NCBI RefSeq assembly: GCF_000224145.3
Contig: NC_020168.2
Coordinates: 2,181,171-2,245,170 of the forward strand
Source: Ciona intestinalis
Lineage: Eukaryota > Chordata > Ascidiacea > Phlebobranchia > Cionidae
Direction of reading: 5' to 3'
Length of the DNA stretch: 64,000 nucleotides
Shown here: piece after piece, positions 48,250 through 62,100 of the stretch
Numbering within the stretch: position 1 is the stretch's first letter
How the letters are laid out: each line of letters begins with the position of its first letter
Program-made: the position numbers and the translations under genes
The notes under the pieces: generated by a model
Told to the model about the DNA's origin: nothing
Seen by the model: the letters and a program-made list of their open reading frames with translations, nothing else
The model's database searches: none

Positions 48250-51200
48250 ATGTCTAAATGGATTCTATTCGCTGCTGTTAGTTTTTATTTTCCAACCGTA
48301 AGTATATCGAGTCCTGCATATGTAGAGAATCGTTTTATTGAAGTCGCGGTCGTCTCTAATGAAGATTCGAACGTCGTATCAGCGCTTCAAGTCGCCAAGC
48401 AGTTTATTAAAGACCAAGACATACTACCGCTTTGGAATTTCAACATTACGTGAGTGTAGTAAAACATGTATTTACCATAGTAAACTTACGTGTAGCTACT
48501 TCCAAACAGTTTCCTTACTCCGAGTTGCAAATATCCGCAAAACATTTCAACATCAAATATTCTGAAAAGACATTTCGATCTTATAATAGGACCATCTTTA
48601 CTTTGTGAGGAAAAACAGGTGAAATGTACTATGAAAGAAACGCCTGTGCATTTCAATCTAATACTGTGGTTTATTTGCAGATACCGTCACTTATGGCCAT
48701 ACAAGACTCCCTATATTTTTCTTTGCTAAATACAGAGAATTCTTTTCGTTTGCCCAACCTTATCAAGATGTCTCCATTGCAAATGCACCATGCTGATGTA
48801 CGTTGTACTAGTTAAGTAAATGTCCCATAGTTGTGCATATTGTGTTCAGTTTTTTCAGTTCTCTTTCGAATCGTTCGGTTATAAATTTTAGCTAATTTTA
48901 TAGACTTTTTATATTTTAGGCAATCGTAAGCATCTTACAATACTACAAGTACAAAAGGATTGCCATAATAACTTCGGAAGATAAACAGTGTCTTTGGGAG
49001 GAAATCCAATGGAAAGCTTACTCTGTAGGAATAGATGAAGTAGCATTGTTCCCCATTCAGGTGAGAGCCAATGAACACGAGACATTATAACATAAATTTG
49101 ATTTAACTTGTCGTTGATGAAGATCAAATCAGTTAAAACAACGAGTAGAGTGGCAACTTCACGACGCTACAGTTAAAATGACGCCATGTGTAAACAGTAT
49201 TGAAAGAAAAATACCAACTAAACTAAAGGGCTTTCGATAAGAACTAATTACAACCGTTTTGGGCAAAAGTGATATCCCTTTGAAAACTAAAGTGTTACTA
49301 CGTTAGCTCTTATGATATAGTCGGGTGGGCCGTGGGGGAAGACGGGACACCTTTAGCACATAATATCCAAATATCCTGATCGTGTTTTAACAACACTACA
49401 GTCTAGAGTCGTGAGGATACGGTTTTTATTTCTTTAAATGGCAAGAAAATAAAATGTAAAGGTGTCCAATTTTTCCCATCCTACTAGCCTATATATATAC
49501 TTTTACATGTTATGCCTACCGTTTATTTTACTTACTGTCTGTATTTTCTTGTATCAATTAGAGTACAACAGAACTGGCACGTTTGTTAAAAGACCTAAAA
49601 GAGCAACATCTTTATAATGGGGTCGTCCTCGATACACCGTCCAACTACACAGCTGAGATATTAAATATAGCTTTGCAAATGAATCTTACTTCAACTGACG
49701 GTTGGTTGTGGGTAACAACTGACGGCAATTCTGAAAGTTGGTTACGACAACGATGGACCCAGTTCATAAATCTCGGTAACTGATAACAATATGGGCTCAT
49801 TTTCGCTTATAGTAGTAACTTAGAATGGATTATAACTCGTAGATGTACTGGCTGTCTATCCTGAGAACTGCGAAAGAAGCATAATTTCAAATTACCCCCA
49901 ATATGCATCACAAATTCAAAATTTAACAGTCAATTCGAAGCTGGCGATCGACTCTTTGCTTGCTGCAGCATACGGCTTTAACACTGTGATTCAACGACCT
50001 AATTTCAACCAAGTGAGTTTATGCTTACACGGCAAATAAAGAGATGTGTAATCCATACATCATTTTGTGCAGGCAACAGGTTTTAGTGGACACGAAGTAG
50101 CAAATGCAACGGTTTCTTCGAAATCCCACGGAATGTTTTGTAACCTAAAGTTTGACAGTTATGAAAGATCTCGCTCTTTCAATTACAACATTTTAAAGTT
50201 TGCTGGGGCTGGCTGGGTTGAAATGGCTACTTGGGATAACGTTGACAAATTGAAGTTGACCGGACTTCAAGACAGGGTACAGAAGAAAGGGAATTTCCAC
50301 CTAAAAGTGACCACCATAGTTGAGGAGCCGTTCGTTTATTTCTCGAGCAGCAATAAAGGCGAGAAGAAACTTGAAGGGTTTTGTATTGACCTCCTCCACG
50401 CACTGAGTCAACTGTCTGGGTTCACATACGAAGTTAATTTGGTGGGAGATGGACACTTTGGCGGGTACAATGAATCCAGCCAATCTTGGAATGGAATGAT
50501 TGGAGAATTGGAGCGAAAGGTCGCGGACATTGCAGTAGCCTCAATAACTGTCACTCAGTCCCGAGCAACAGCAGTTGACTTTTTGCCTTCGTTTATGACA
50601 ATTGATCTCAAGTTTATTCTACATAGTTCAACTAAGTACAAGGAAGAGAAATACAGTGCCTACGCATTTTTGGAACCTTTTGAGACCAATCTGTATTATG
50701 CGATTATTTTCTGCGTGGTAATGCTCGCAGCTTTCATCTGTGTACTTTCAAAAATAAGTCCGTACGGAATCCGCGGCAATTTCTTTCACAGCCAACGGTC
50801 AGATGAATGGAGCGCCATACAAGCACAACATTCACCCTCGGAGCTAAAACGACACCAAAACGCCCGCCGACTCCGGACAGAGAAAACAGATGCTGAAAGG
50901 GGAATGGGTTTTAATAATGCTCTGTACTTTGTGTGGGCTGCACTGTTTTGGCAAACACCAGAACGTGTGCCACGATCTCTGTCTGCCCGCGTTATCACAG
51001 TGCTTTGGTATCTCGCCGCCGTAGTTTTCGTTGCTTCATACACGGCAAACATGGTTGCTGTGGTATCGCGCCACAGCGATTCTATTGATTCAGCACAGGA
51101 CTTGTTGTTGCAAAACGACGTCTTGTTTGGTACAGTAGAAAGCAGCGCTGTGGAAACTCAACTAAGATCATCTGGAATTCGAATTGCTCAAAAAATTTAC

Positions 51201-51905
51201 TCATTTATGACAGGGGAAAACGTAAAAGGCCAGAATATGATGGTGCCAAACATGGATACTGGTTTAGAGTACGTTCGTAAAGGAAAGTATGCTCTATTCT
51301 GGGATTCACTATCCATAGACTACGCGGCGGTGAATTCCAATTGTGAACTGGTATCAACTAAAGTCGGGTTTGGTGAGATCAAATACGGGATAGCTGTTAC
51401 AAAGAATTCACCGCATTACCACATGCTTGCTGACAACTTGCTCGTGCTAAAACAGCACGGGGTGCTGAAAAGTTTGCGACTAAAATACTTTAATGCTCTG
51501 AAGGCGTGTGACCAAGATTCGTATTATTATGAAGATTTACGGCAGCTTGCTTTTAAGGATTTGGCTGGAGTGTTTTACTTGGTGGGTTATGCCATGGCTA
51601 CTGGGTTTGGTATTCTGATTGCTGAATGGATTGTAGTTTCCTTCTATGATGTTAATCGTAATAACCCACTTGCTCCACAGTCTATGGTGGAAGCTTTCAG
51701 ACGGCGCAGGCAACGTCTTATTGTGGATATACGCAACAACTGGTTCCCATTAGAAAGATCAATAGAAAAGTGGTCTAAAATAAGCCTCCCGTCACAGGAA
51801 AGGGTATCTGACCTGGTCACGGCTCAAACTAAGGGGGGAAAAACTCGTCGGCCCACAGATAATGTGCTTCGCATTTCAAAGTCTTCCACACATAACGCTG
51901 GATAA
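48250..51905 (+). CDS. Ionotropic glutamate receptor subunit (complete)
   Basis: Seven exons in continuous frame: 48250-48449, 48510-48618, 48681-48797, 48920-49060, 49562-49775, 49843-50012, 50073-51905; about 927 residues. A signal peptide begins MSKWILFAAVSFYFPT. The amino-terminal domain shows DLIIGPSLLCEEKQ and YYKYKRIAIITSE. From about residue 395 the ligand-binding domain has LKVTTIVEEPFVYF, GFCIDLLHALS, the ligand-contact Arg in TVTQSRATAVDF, and FWDS in S2 (Asp where NMDA-type glycine subunits also have Asp). M1 is near 525, the pore loop near 605, M3 contains SYTANMVAVV, M4 is near 835. The pore loop reads ALFWQTPERVPRSLSAR. The family is certain. The subfamily is not: some NMDA-like features (PRSLSAR, FWDS), with possible membership of the invertebrate epsilon group. 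AATAAA lies at 52006. All of S1, M1-M4 and S2 are in the last exon. Confidence 0.93.
49317..49488. mobile_element. MITE, GGGACACC family, in a receptor intron
   Basis: Left GTCGGGTGGGCCGTGGGGGA then AGACGGGACACC; right GGTGTCCAATTTTTCCCATCC then TACTA. The interior has CACATAATATCC and GAGTCGTGAGGATACGG, shared with the other copies. Confidence 0.65.
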
Positions 51906-52073
51906 ACTTAATTTAAAAAAGGTCATTTCTTTTCGTTCCCATGGCCAACATGATCGTGAAACAAGATACCGTTTTAATGGAACGCATTTATTCATGCTGG
52001 TGGCTAATAAATTATGTTACGTGGTTGTTGACATGCGCAATTTGAATTTTTACCAGTGTTAGTTGCTTTGAGT

Positions 52074-52874
52074 GTCTAAAGCAGTGGTACTTAACTTTTT
52101 TAAGTCGTTACCCCTAAAAAGAACATGATAATTTACAATTAATCCCTCGCCACCATAAGACACCAGGATACGTCACAAACAGGCAATGTCGCAGAGAAAA
52201 TAATTTGAATGGTTAAAAACAATGATTTATTAAAAAGTAACTAAAAAAATCTAAATTACCCCCAACAAGAGAGCAAAGCTCTTATGATTAAGCACGCAAA
52301 ACCCACAAAAATTATCACAATTGGTAACTCATAAGCTGCCACGAGGTGTATGAACACCAGCGTTTTACGACAGGCCACGCGAGGATAAAGAATAAGTTAC
52401 AATTAATCCAAAACAATATAATAGTCTTGTGTTTTTTGCCATATATATATAGATACATTATAGAATGATTATAAAGAGATTCCATCACCACAGAAACTGA
52501 TATACAGTTATTTATATTCTTATTGATACATCTTATTAGAATGTTTTTATAGTAGGGTGGGGTAAGACGGAACACCTTCGACACATAATATCCAAATATC
52601 CTGATCATGTTTTAATCAATTAACAACGATCTATGAGAGTCGTGGGGATACAATTCTTTGAATTCTCTTTGTTTGTTACTAAATAGGACAAAAATAGAAT
52701 AAAAAGGTTTTCAACCTCCCTTACCCAACTATATTATTAGGACTTTATTTTAGTGTTAACACGCATGTGCCTGTTCGACAAAAACGGATCAATAGGACAA
52801 CTAACGTGCTCAAAAATGTCAAACCAACTCTTTTGAGGGTAATTACCGTCAGGTTAAGAACCACTGCTCTAAAG
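52074..52874. mobile_element. hAT-like element, about 785 bp, containing a second MITE
   Basis: The element 52082-52866 begins CAGTGGTACTTAAC and ends GTTAAGAACCACTG. The flanks GTCTAAAG and CTCTAAAG match at 7 of 8 bases. Inside it, 52553-52735 is a GGGACACC-family MITE (TAGTAGGGTGGGGTAAGACG...), evidently inserted later. No transposase remnant is visible. Confidence 0.8.
52553..52735. mobile_element. MITE, GGGACACC family, nested in a hAT-like element
   Basis: Begins TAGTAGGGTGGGGTAAGACG, then GAACACC; ends CCTCCCTTACCCAACTATA. The interior has CACATAATATCCAAATATCC and GAGTCGTGGGGATAC, as in the copy at 49317-49488. A related solo end, AGTAGAATGGGATAAGACGG, is at 52917. Confidence 0.6.
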
Positions 52875-53156
52875 TTTCAGTAGCTTCATGATTAGAGCAC
52901 AGCCTTTTTACATGTAGTAGAATGGGATAAGACGGTCGCATGCGATAATTAAGTCATGGTAAAATTGCAGCAGTCATATTACATCATATTAAAGTTTGTT
53001 ACAAGATTATCACCATTAAGTACATAGTTAATATTAGTTTGTGGTAAAGGGAAATATGAATTTTTATACACAGGATGTTTTACATTGTAGTTTCTATTTA
53101 TTACAAAAAGGTTGACTAAAGCACAAACGGCCTACTACTACAGCTAGTGCTACAGT

Positions 53157-56100
53157 TTACAGATATTTTAGTTCGTCGCGTATCCCCTCGTATATGAAGT
53201 CAACGTCGTCGGCAACGGCATCAAGGTCCAAACCCGCGATCTGTCTTCTTGACTGTGCTGATGAGATGTCGATATCATTCACTGCCTTTTCAAGCCTGCG
53301 AAGTTTTCGTAATGCTTCCAAGTGGGCTTCACTTAACTCTTCAGCTCTGAGCAGGTTACCACTTTTCTAGAATAAAGATGGTAGTTACTTTAAAGGTTAC
53401 TGAATTATATTTGCTGGTGCCTTGGCAAAGTGGTTACCGCATGTGACTGTAACCCAGAGGTATTGGGTTCAAGGCTTGTCGCTTTTGCCATCATAGGCCA
53501 TATATCCTTGGGCAAGACACCTATATTGCTCTAACCCAGTGGTTAGTAATAAATTGTCAAAACTATCAGCCATACCAAAACAAAAAAATAATACTTAAAA
53601 TATAATCACCCACAAAGCAACATACATGATAAGTCGCAAGGACATTTATTCATTCACGTATTTGAACTAAAATTCAGAAAATGCAACCAACTGAACACAA
53701 CAGTGGTAAAACTTTAATATTTTTTGTGTAGCCTAAGATTGGAATATTCTATACAAGTTTATCCTCGTGTGGAGAGTTTCAAATTTTAACATATGTATGT
53801 AACTTTGTGGTTAATTTTTTTAGAAATTTTTTTTCCATGGACAATTAATAAGGTTGAGGTTTTTCTATGGTGAACTTGGATCTGGGATTTAAGCCAGAGT
53901 TAGTCCATTCACCCAAAAGATGTCTACAGTAATATTTTTCGCCACCAAACTTATTACCATCGGGTTAATTCTATTCCTTCGTTTTCTTCTAAGTTTTTTC
54001 TTTCTTCTGATTCTTACCAGTGGTTGGCTTACACCAGCACTATCAGGTTTGTCAACTACCAACACTGTAATAACAACATTAAATTGTTAAACTAAATAAA
54101 CATTTTACAAAACAAGCTACAAAGCACATTTAAATTTTAATGTTCACTCAGGAGTGCTTTGACTAAATGATGACATATGAACTAGTTGCGATTATTTTTT
54201 GTTTATGCGCATTACTAATCAGAGGCATTTAGCCATTTCCGCATTACCATATTATGAAGGAGAATGGTGATAACTTTACCTTCAGCATCTTCCTCTGCAT
54301 CACTTTCTTCAATGTTATAAAGGATGTTATCAAGGTTAAGCATTCCACGAAAGAAGTTTACAACTTGTCTGCATCAATGTACCAGTATAGACAGATGGAT
54401 TTATCATGTATAAAGTGGTAATATAATAGTATTAACTGATTTATTATGTATAAAAATATTTTGGCTTGTGACCGTTATAGTTTATATCCATTATTTTTTC
54501 CCAACAAAAGAAACAGTTAATTTTGTTAGTATACAAAGAACAAGCACATTTTAATTTGGTAGTAAACAAAGAACAAGCACATTTACCCATTAGTCAGTGA
54601 CTGACTAAATTCATATGACAGCACACTTTTGATATGTGGCTCTTGGGTCCAGAAACGCTAATTTTACTCCATATTATTACAACAAAAGTTGAGCAAATTA
54701 TTTACATAATGGCCACCATAAAATATTCTCCCTTCATTGATTTTACAGAAGCAGGATCATCACGGATTGCGTGGAAGAGGATGTCAATTAATCCTATGAA
54801 AAGGTTCACCAGAAGGAAAGTGATGTGACTGCTAAAAACGAAGAACAGAATCTTGCCCATTACCCTGTTTATCTGTAATACAGTAACAGGTTGATCACTG
54901 TAAAGTAAATAATATGCTGAAATATTTAAAGGTTAATTTTTTGTTTGACTTTTTTTGCGTTTTTTATACTTTACAGACATTAGCTAATTTTATTTAAAAG
55001 GGCATTACCATACTAATTTCTTCATAAGTTTCATCTCCCAGCAAAATTCCAAAGAGAGATTGAAATGTTTTTGCGTAGGTTTGAAAGTTAATTGAGGATT
55101 GAGAAAATAAAATCAATGCTGTGCCCGCATATGCTGCCATACTTAGTAAGAAGTGAAGGAAAAATTCTGCCAAGACCTGTGCAAAGCAATGTTGTGAAGT
55201 TGGTTCCAGTTTAACTGACATCTTTTAACTTGTCACCTTTTTACTTTTGAGAAACAAAAGAGAAAATTTCCTCATGTGTTTTTGGTGACGAAAAAACTCA
55301 AGAACTCGCATTGTTTCTAAAAATATTATGAAACCAGCAAGATATCTTAGATTTTCATTCAAAGTTGCAAGGGTTTGGAAGTTTGCAAAGATATCTAAAA
55401 ATGTGAAGATGTGCTTTAGCTGTTTTATTTGTTATCATGTAATGCTATATGGAAAGTTAAAGTTTAATTCTTACAAGTGTTTTGTTGAAATTTTTCCAAT
55501 GTTTCTTCTTGGATGCTGTGACTTACCAAAGTCATTCCAACATATGAAACAACTAGGATTATACGAGCCTAAGAAATATATGATTGATGTGATGGAACAG
55601 TTGCTTGATCTAATACTTTGTAAAATGACATACCATTCCAAAATAATTCCATGGATTTTTGAAGAATTTTCGCTTCTTTTTAATAATTGTCCCGACTGTC
55701 ATTGCCATGTAATACAGAACAATAATGGCAACTATGATATCAGCAGCAAATATGTTGGTGGAGTCTTGTAGCACGTACAATCTGAAAAGAGTGATTTGAA
55801 CTTGAAAAACCAAACTGTGCAAAGAGTCAAAATGACAAATATTTTTTAAAGGATTATGTAGTTTTTGTTCAAAAATGAAAGTTTACTTCAGTTTTGCAGA
55901 CAGGAAAAGCTCTGGCTTAAATAGACTACTTTTGACTATATTCACCTAAATGGATGAATAAGAGCTGTAGCCACCACACCTCCACTGGTAGGTAGTTCTG
56001 ACATCAGAGATATTGTGGCAAAGATATTTGTATGAACATTGTATATCGTCATTTCAACAATAACAGCACGACTTCGTCGGTCAATCCAAAATTTTTCCTT

Positions 56101-59100
56101 TAAATACTTTAACCTTGACATTGCAGTGTCTTTGTTCACCCCTGTTCATGATAGTACATTGAATACAACAGTTGAGAGAATAAGGAAGGCAATTCAAGCT
56201 CACCTAAATTTGCCACGTATCCTCCAGCACCATAAAAACCCACTTTTCCAAGAGTTGGTGTTGCCAGTGTTATATCACCTGACCTATAATTCCATTGTTC
56301 ATCAGAAGTGCTTCTCAATGTTGCATTCTTCCACCCAGCCGTGTAGTTTAAATCATCTTCTTGAAACTCAAAGTATTCTTCCACACATGACCGCACACTT
56401 GAGTTGGAAAATTCATACAAAATTGGAAACTTTGAAAGTGAAGCACACACATCTGTGAATGGTTTTTTGTATTAGAAACAGCAAAGCATTGGTGTACTAA
56501 AGCTTTAAACTGATCTAAATTCTTGAGTCTTAAAGTTAAAGAAATTCCTACCACTCTTTGATCGTAATTGACGTAGTCTGACTGGTCCAACACGAAAGTT
56601 TGCTCCATCATTCACAAACACGCGCTGTTGCCATTTCATCTTCTTCTCATTGTAGTCGATTTGTGGATAAATAGAGGGAAGAAAGTCTTGCTCATAATAC
56701 TTCCAGAGGTCATCTATTTTTATCACCTGTAACAATATATAAATCAATCGCACATAGTAAATTTTGTCGAAAGTCTGTAAATACAGTAATAACAAATTAA
56801 TCCTTCATTGCTTATCTAAGCAATGGAAACTTGGAAATGTTAGTTAGTAGATGGCTTACAATTGTTGCTAAAGTTAAAAAACAGTAATAGAATAGAAACA
56901 ATCATAAAGTTAAACAAACCTCTTGGAACTTATTTGCATGAAAAACGTTTCGAAGTTGTGATGTCTCACGAAAGAAATGTTTGTCCTGATGGCCATGGTA
57001 TGAGATGTAAAAAAGCAAAGCTGTGAATATAAAGGTGTTCTGTTGCACAATATGTAAAGGCCCAAACTTAAGTACAATGAATTAGATGTGAAAGTGAATA
57101 CAGAAAATAAACTCATACTTCACCCACCAATGTAGCAAACATAGATGAGAAAGTTTGTAAAGAATTGCATTGATTTCTTCTCTAGTTTTCGAATAAGCCG
57201 ACATGTGATTAAACCATCCTCATTGATTATTCCTTCCTCTTTCTTTTTAAGATTTTCTTCAGGTATTTCTGCATCAGGATCTGTATGTTAAAAAGTAAAA
57301 AACACATGTAAATAATTATTTTAGTAACATTTTCATATAATCTACCCAAAAAATGTACTAATTATAATATTAATTATACCGAATAAAATTTATTTGCTTG
57401 TTTTCAACCTCACATTGTTTTGTATTCCTTGTCGCATGTTGTTAAAATCAAAAACGTATTTTTAATTCCATTTATATAATGCTATGAAATTTTATAAAAA
57501 CTTGTTAAATTTTAGTTTTAATAACAATACCAATTGTTTCAATTCCGTTTGGTAAGTTTATCCCTTTATATCCATTTGCTGTTGATGGAGGTCTGATTAT
57601 GACATCATCACTTGTATCATTCCAGTCCTTTGAAAACTTTTTTCTTTTCCGACAGATTAAAGCAATAAACATTGCTAGCACAAAAACCTGAAAAAAACTC
57701 TTCTAATCACTTGAAGTTAACTTTGAAGGTAAAAAATATGTATTTCTTCCAAAAAATATTTCTGTATGAATTGTTACTAATTTTCATTTTACAAACTGTA
57801 AGTGCTTGTCACCTTCAAAGGTTGAATTAAGCCACAGTCTTGAAAGAAGCTAAGCATCATGGATGATAACCAACGCTCTGCTTTCTCTTTTCCCCACTGA
57901 AAACTGAAACCAAATTTTACGTAATTATTAGAAGATTTTAGCAGATAACGCACAAACTGTACAAAAATGGATTTTTTTACATACCTGTATAAGATGGTGA
58001 AAAAGCCTGATGCCACGATCCCAACAAATATAAACAACCAACCCAAGTAAGCAAAATAATAAGGAAAGAAAAACGGTTTTGATTTTTTCTAAAGACAAAG
58101 AAAACAAAAAAGTTTATTATAATATGCTTTCAAAATAAATGATTACATTATTCAAAAACATTTATTTGTTTTGCAACAAAACTTACTTTATTATTATCAG
58201 AATCATCTGACAATGTTTTCACAATGTTTCTCTTCTTTTTACTTTCTGTTCTTCGGAATAATTCAATCATCATGAGGCAGGGTGGGATTACGATAAGAGC
58301 CGACACAACACTTATCCATAAAGTTTTCGGATCAATAATAATTGGTCCAATTTTGATCACGAAAGAACTGCTGCAGAAATTGTATATGTAAAATTATTAT
58401 TTTGTGAAAATTTTTTTTGTGGAAAAAGTAGTCCATGCAGATACAGGCTCTATGTAGCCTACACACAATACAGGTTTACAAACCACAATATAATGAAGAC
58501 ATTCTTAACAATATCGCATGCTTGTATACTGCGTTGACTTATTAGACATTCGCCAATTGAAGTTTGATTTCAGTTAAGTGAATGAAATGTTATCCTTGAA
58601 AAACACATTTTTCTACCTGTCAGTTGAATCAGTTGCATCTTTGTAAAACATTGCATTTGTGATCATGGTAAGAAACAGAGCGAGCATCCCACAAGCAACT
58701 CGCTGAGAACGAGTGAAATTGCTAGCAGACCGATTTACAAAGATTGAAACCCAAATATGTTCATCTGTTATTTTCTGGCGAGCGGTCATTGAGAATGCAC
58801 GTCTGTTTGAAAGTAAGAAATTTAATTTATATTCTGCCAGCTATCGAGAAAATTAAAATAATGTTTTAGTATAACTGCTGTTTCTGAAGTAGGCCCAGCT
58901 GGCTTCTGGTTATGTGAAATAAGCATTTAAGTTTGTAAAGTTAAATAAAAACTAATGTAGGTAAAACACTATTTCCAAGAATGTAATACTACTTGATAAA
59001 CTGTAAAAATCAAGTTTAACTTTACCTATAAGAAGACAAGTTTTCTCTTCCAGCCACTGGAAGTAATCGTTCAATTTTTCCATCATCCATTTCAACAGCA

Positions 59101-62100
59101 AGCCATTTGTTACAAGGAAAGAAATATCTGAATTGTTTCATTATTATCGTACAGATTAGTTAGAAATAAAGTTTTGACATCTTAGTTTTGTGTGACTGAA
59201 ATAAGTCACTATGGGTTCTTATAATCTCAGTTTTTCATTTATTTTTTTCTATGAAAAAATCCAGTTGACATAAGTGACACAAAGAATGGATGCATTCAGA
59301 TTGGAGACTAAGATAGGTTTGTGTGTGTTAGAAGCAAAACAACAGTGACATACGTTTCATTGTTTTGCAAATCATGTACCACAACTTCATAAAGGAACCA
59401 ATTGGCTTCATTTCTATGTTTTCCGGAATTGTCGTGCCATATTTTGACATATTCAAGGTTACCCAGATTACTTGGGGTGCTCAGTAGGAATTGGCAAGTA
59501 CTTCCTTGTTCAAACCAATTCTGTAAAAAAATATATTTGGTAATTTTAGTCATGTCATGTTAGTACAGTACATGAACTCAATTTATTGTATAGCTTGTAA
59601 ATTCTTCACCATACTAAATAATCTGATTATTTTTACTGCCTTGAATGTTATCACAACAATTCATTCATTTCTAATTATAGTTTTTTTTTGTTTTCTTAGA
59701 ACTTACTTTACATGAAGCATCTTTCATTGATCTGATTGAAGTTGCATTTTCATGCCCAGCCAACTTCATGTAAACAGTAGATTTAGTTCCAGCACCTCTT
59801 ACCATCCCTGTCACCACACTTATCTTGTAAAAGTATGAATCAAATTCTTCATTGTCCGCCAATATTTTTATGGCCCACTGTTGAAATACTTTTTTATAGA
59901 GTAGTCTGTGTATAGAATTGCAGTTTAAACATATACAAAAATATTTAGTTTAAAAAAAACATTGGCTACTTGGAAAACAAGACAAACACTAGTACTATTC
60001 AATATGCATTTAGCTGTATCTTACCTTTTCGATATCTTGCTTGTCCCTTCTTCTGGTCCATATAAACATGAGAAACATAAGGGCAACAAAGGACACCAAG
60101 GTCCACAACACTGCACCATTACCAATCACATCTACTTTGCTAAATACTGATGAGAAGTCAATAAAATTAGGAGCCACAAAAAATTCAGCACCAATAATGG
60201 CCGTGCCTGCCTTTTGAGGACATACACATGTAGTTGTTGTTATGGTACTTTCTTCAGTGACCTGCAGGAGAAGTGGATTGTATAAAGTATTAAAACCAGA
60301 GTGTTGTCAATTGTAATTGGTACTCTATTAAATTGGAAATAAATTACAGAACAGAAAATGTATCCCAAGTAATAGCTCAAAAATGTTGCTCTATCTGTGT
60401 ACTGTCTAAGTGTATTATTGAACTTGTAAAGTTTCATAACATTTACCACCAACACTTACCTTGCAATCTCCATTACTCCATGAGCTGGTTGATGAGTCAA
60501 ACATTTGACACGCAGGGGTAAAAATACTGATGGTCATGCTGCTGCTATTATTTGAATTATTTAAAGTTGAATTAGTCACAGTAGATCTTTTCCTGCGACT
60601 TGTGGTGCTAAAATATTCAGTGACCATGAAGTAAGTCCCTGAACCTTTTGTCTGCTTAGCTGGGATGAAGAGCTTGTAACTTTCATTGGTTACCCTGTCA
60701 GCACCATTTATTGGAAGATGGAAAACATAATCAGAGACGTCATACTTAACTTCAGGATCATCAGAATATGCTGCTACTGTTGGTTGCGAACCGATACTCA
60801 GCCATACATTAACTTTACTTCCAATAGAGTTAGGAACAACATAAATTAGAATCGAGTTTTGAATGGTCTTTAATTCAAATCGGCTCACCGAAATTTTACC
60901 TTCACTGTAATATATATGAAGAATATTGTTATTAGGTAGGTCGTGTCATAAATAAAAAAAATCTACACAACAAAAAGATACCGATTACAAATGAACATAT
61001 TACTTTAAAAACTCGTCTAAAAATGTTTTATTGATTTCTGTAATAACTTACATTGTCTTTGTTACGTCACAAAAATAGTTATGACTGTCACAGCATCAGC
61101 CAACCTTATACGCTTGTTACTCTGGTATATGGGTTATATCGCGACATGATTCAACAAAAATACTGTGAAACTTTGTCTTTTACTCCGCAAGTACGTAGTT
61201 TAATCTGTTCTAGAAGCCATGTTTATTACCGGCATATGTGTCGAACTTCCTGACCTAACTAACAGTATTCGTTATAACCAAATTTGGGCCAATACAAGTC
61301 GCGTCGCCAATATAGAGAACCTTGCCCGACGCATAATTATGATTTCACATATTGGCCCGCGATAAAACAAGTTTGGAAACCCCTGCCATAGAGCATCTAC
61401 AAAACTGCTGGTTACCTTGTTTCAATGTTGGTTGAAGATACAGCTGACTCATAATTTTTCAAGGAGACTGTTATGTTATCACCAAAGTTTGTAGCTGTGT
61501 CAGTGAAACTTAATTTCACAACTCCAGAGTTTATTAAAAGAGAGGTGGAGTCAAAGACAAACGGATTCTTTTTTAGTGATTCCAGCTTTAAAATGATACA
61601 CTTGTAACTTGTAATAAATTCCACCAATACACTTGTAAAGATGATTTAGAGTAAAAAAAAACACTGCTTACCGAAACATTTTGGCTTCCATTTTTGACAT
61701 TGAAGGTCACAGAATTTCCCACATTAGATGAAGCTACAACAGGTTTACCAGATTCGGCAGTTACAACAGATATAGCCATGTTGTTACTTGTGGCAGAAGC
61801 AACTTTGTTTGTAACTGCAATTCGTGAACTTGTCATGGCTTTTGAAACATCAGTTGCTCCGTTGAACACATTATTGACCACTGACTTTCGCTGGATTATC
61901 AAGAGTAACTCTTAATGTAAAACTCTAATAATATGGTGATATTAGGAATATTCTCCAAATAAATTTTCTTTTGGTAAGATTACAGTTTAGGTAAGCATTA
62001 TAAAAAGAAAAATGTCCAGTTAAAACAAATAAAAAGCAGACCAACAAATATAATTTACTGCCTACATTTGTATTTTCCATTGCATTTGCAGATTTTTGAC

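Noticed and set aside
48681..48790. Apparent stop if receptor exon 1 is spliced directly to 48681
   Set aside because: A small exon at 48510-48618 (DLIIGPSLLCEEKQ) fits between them and restores the frame.
50301..51052. Minus-strand frames opposite the glutamate receptor
   Set aside because: Antisense shadows of the conserved receptor exon.
53420..53490. A functional tRNA gene
   Set aside because: A- and B-box-like motifs exist but no convincing acceptor stem or anticodon arm; a SINE fits better.
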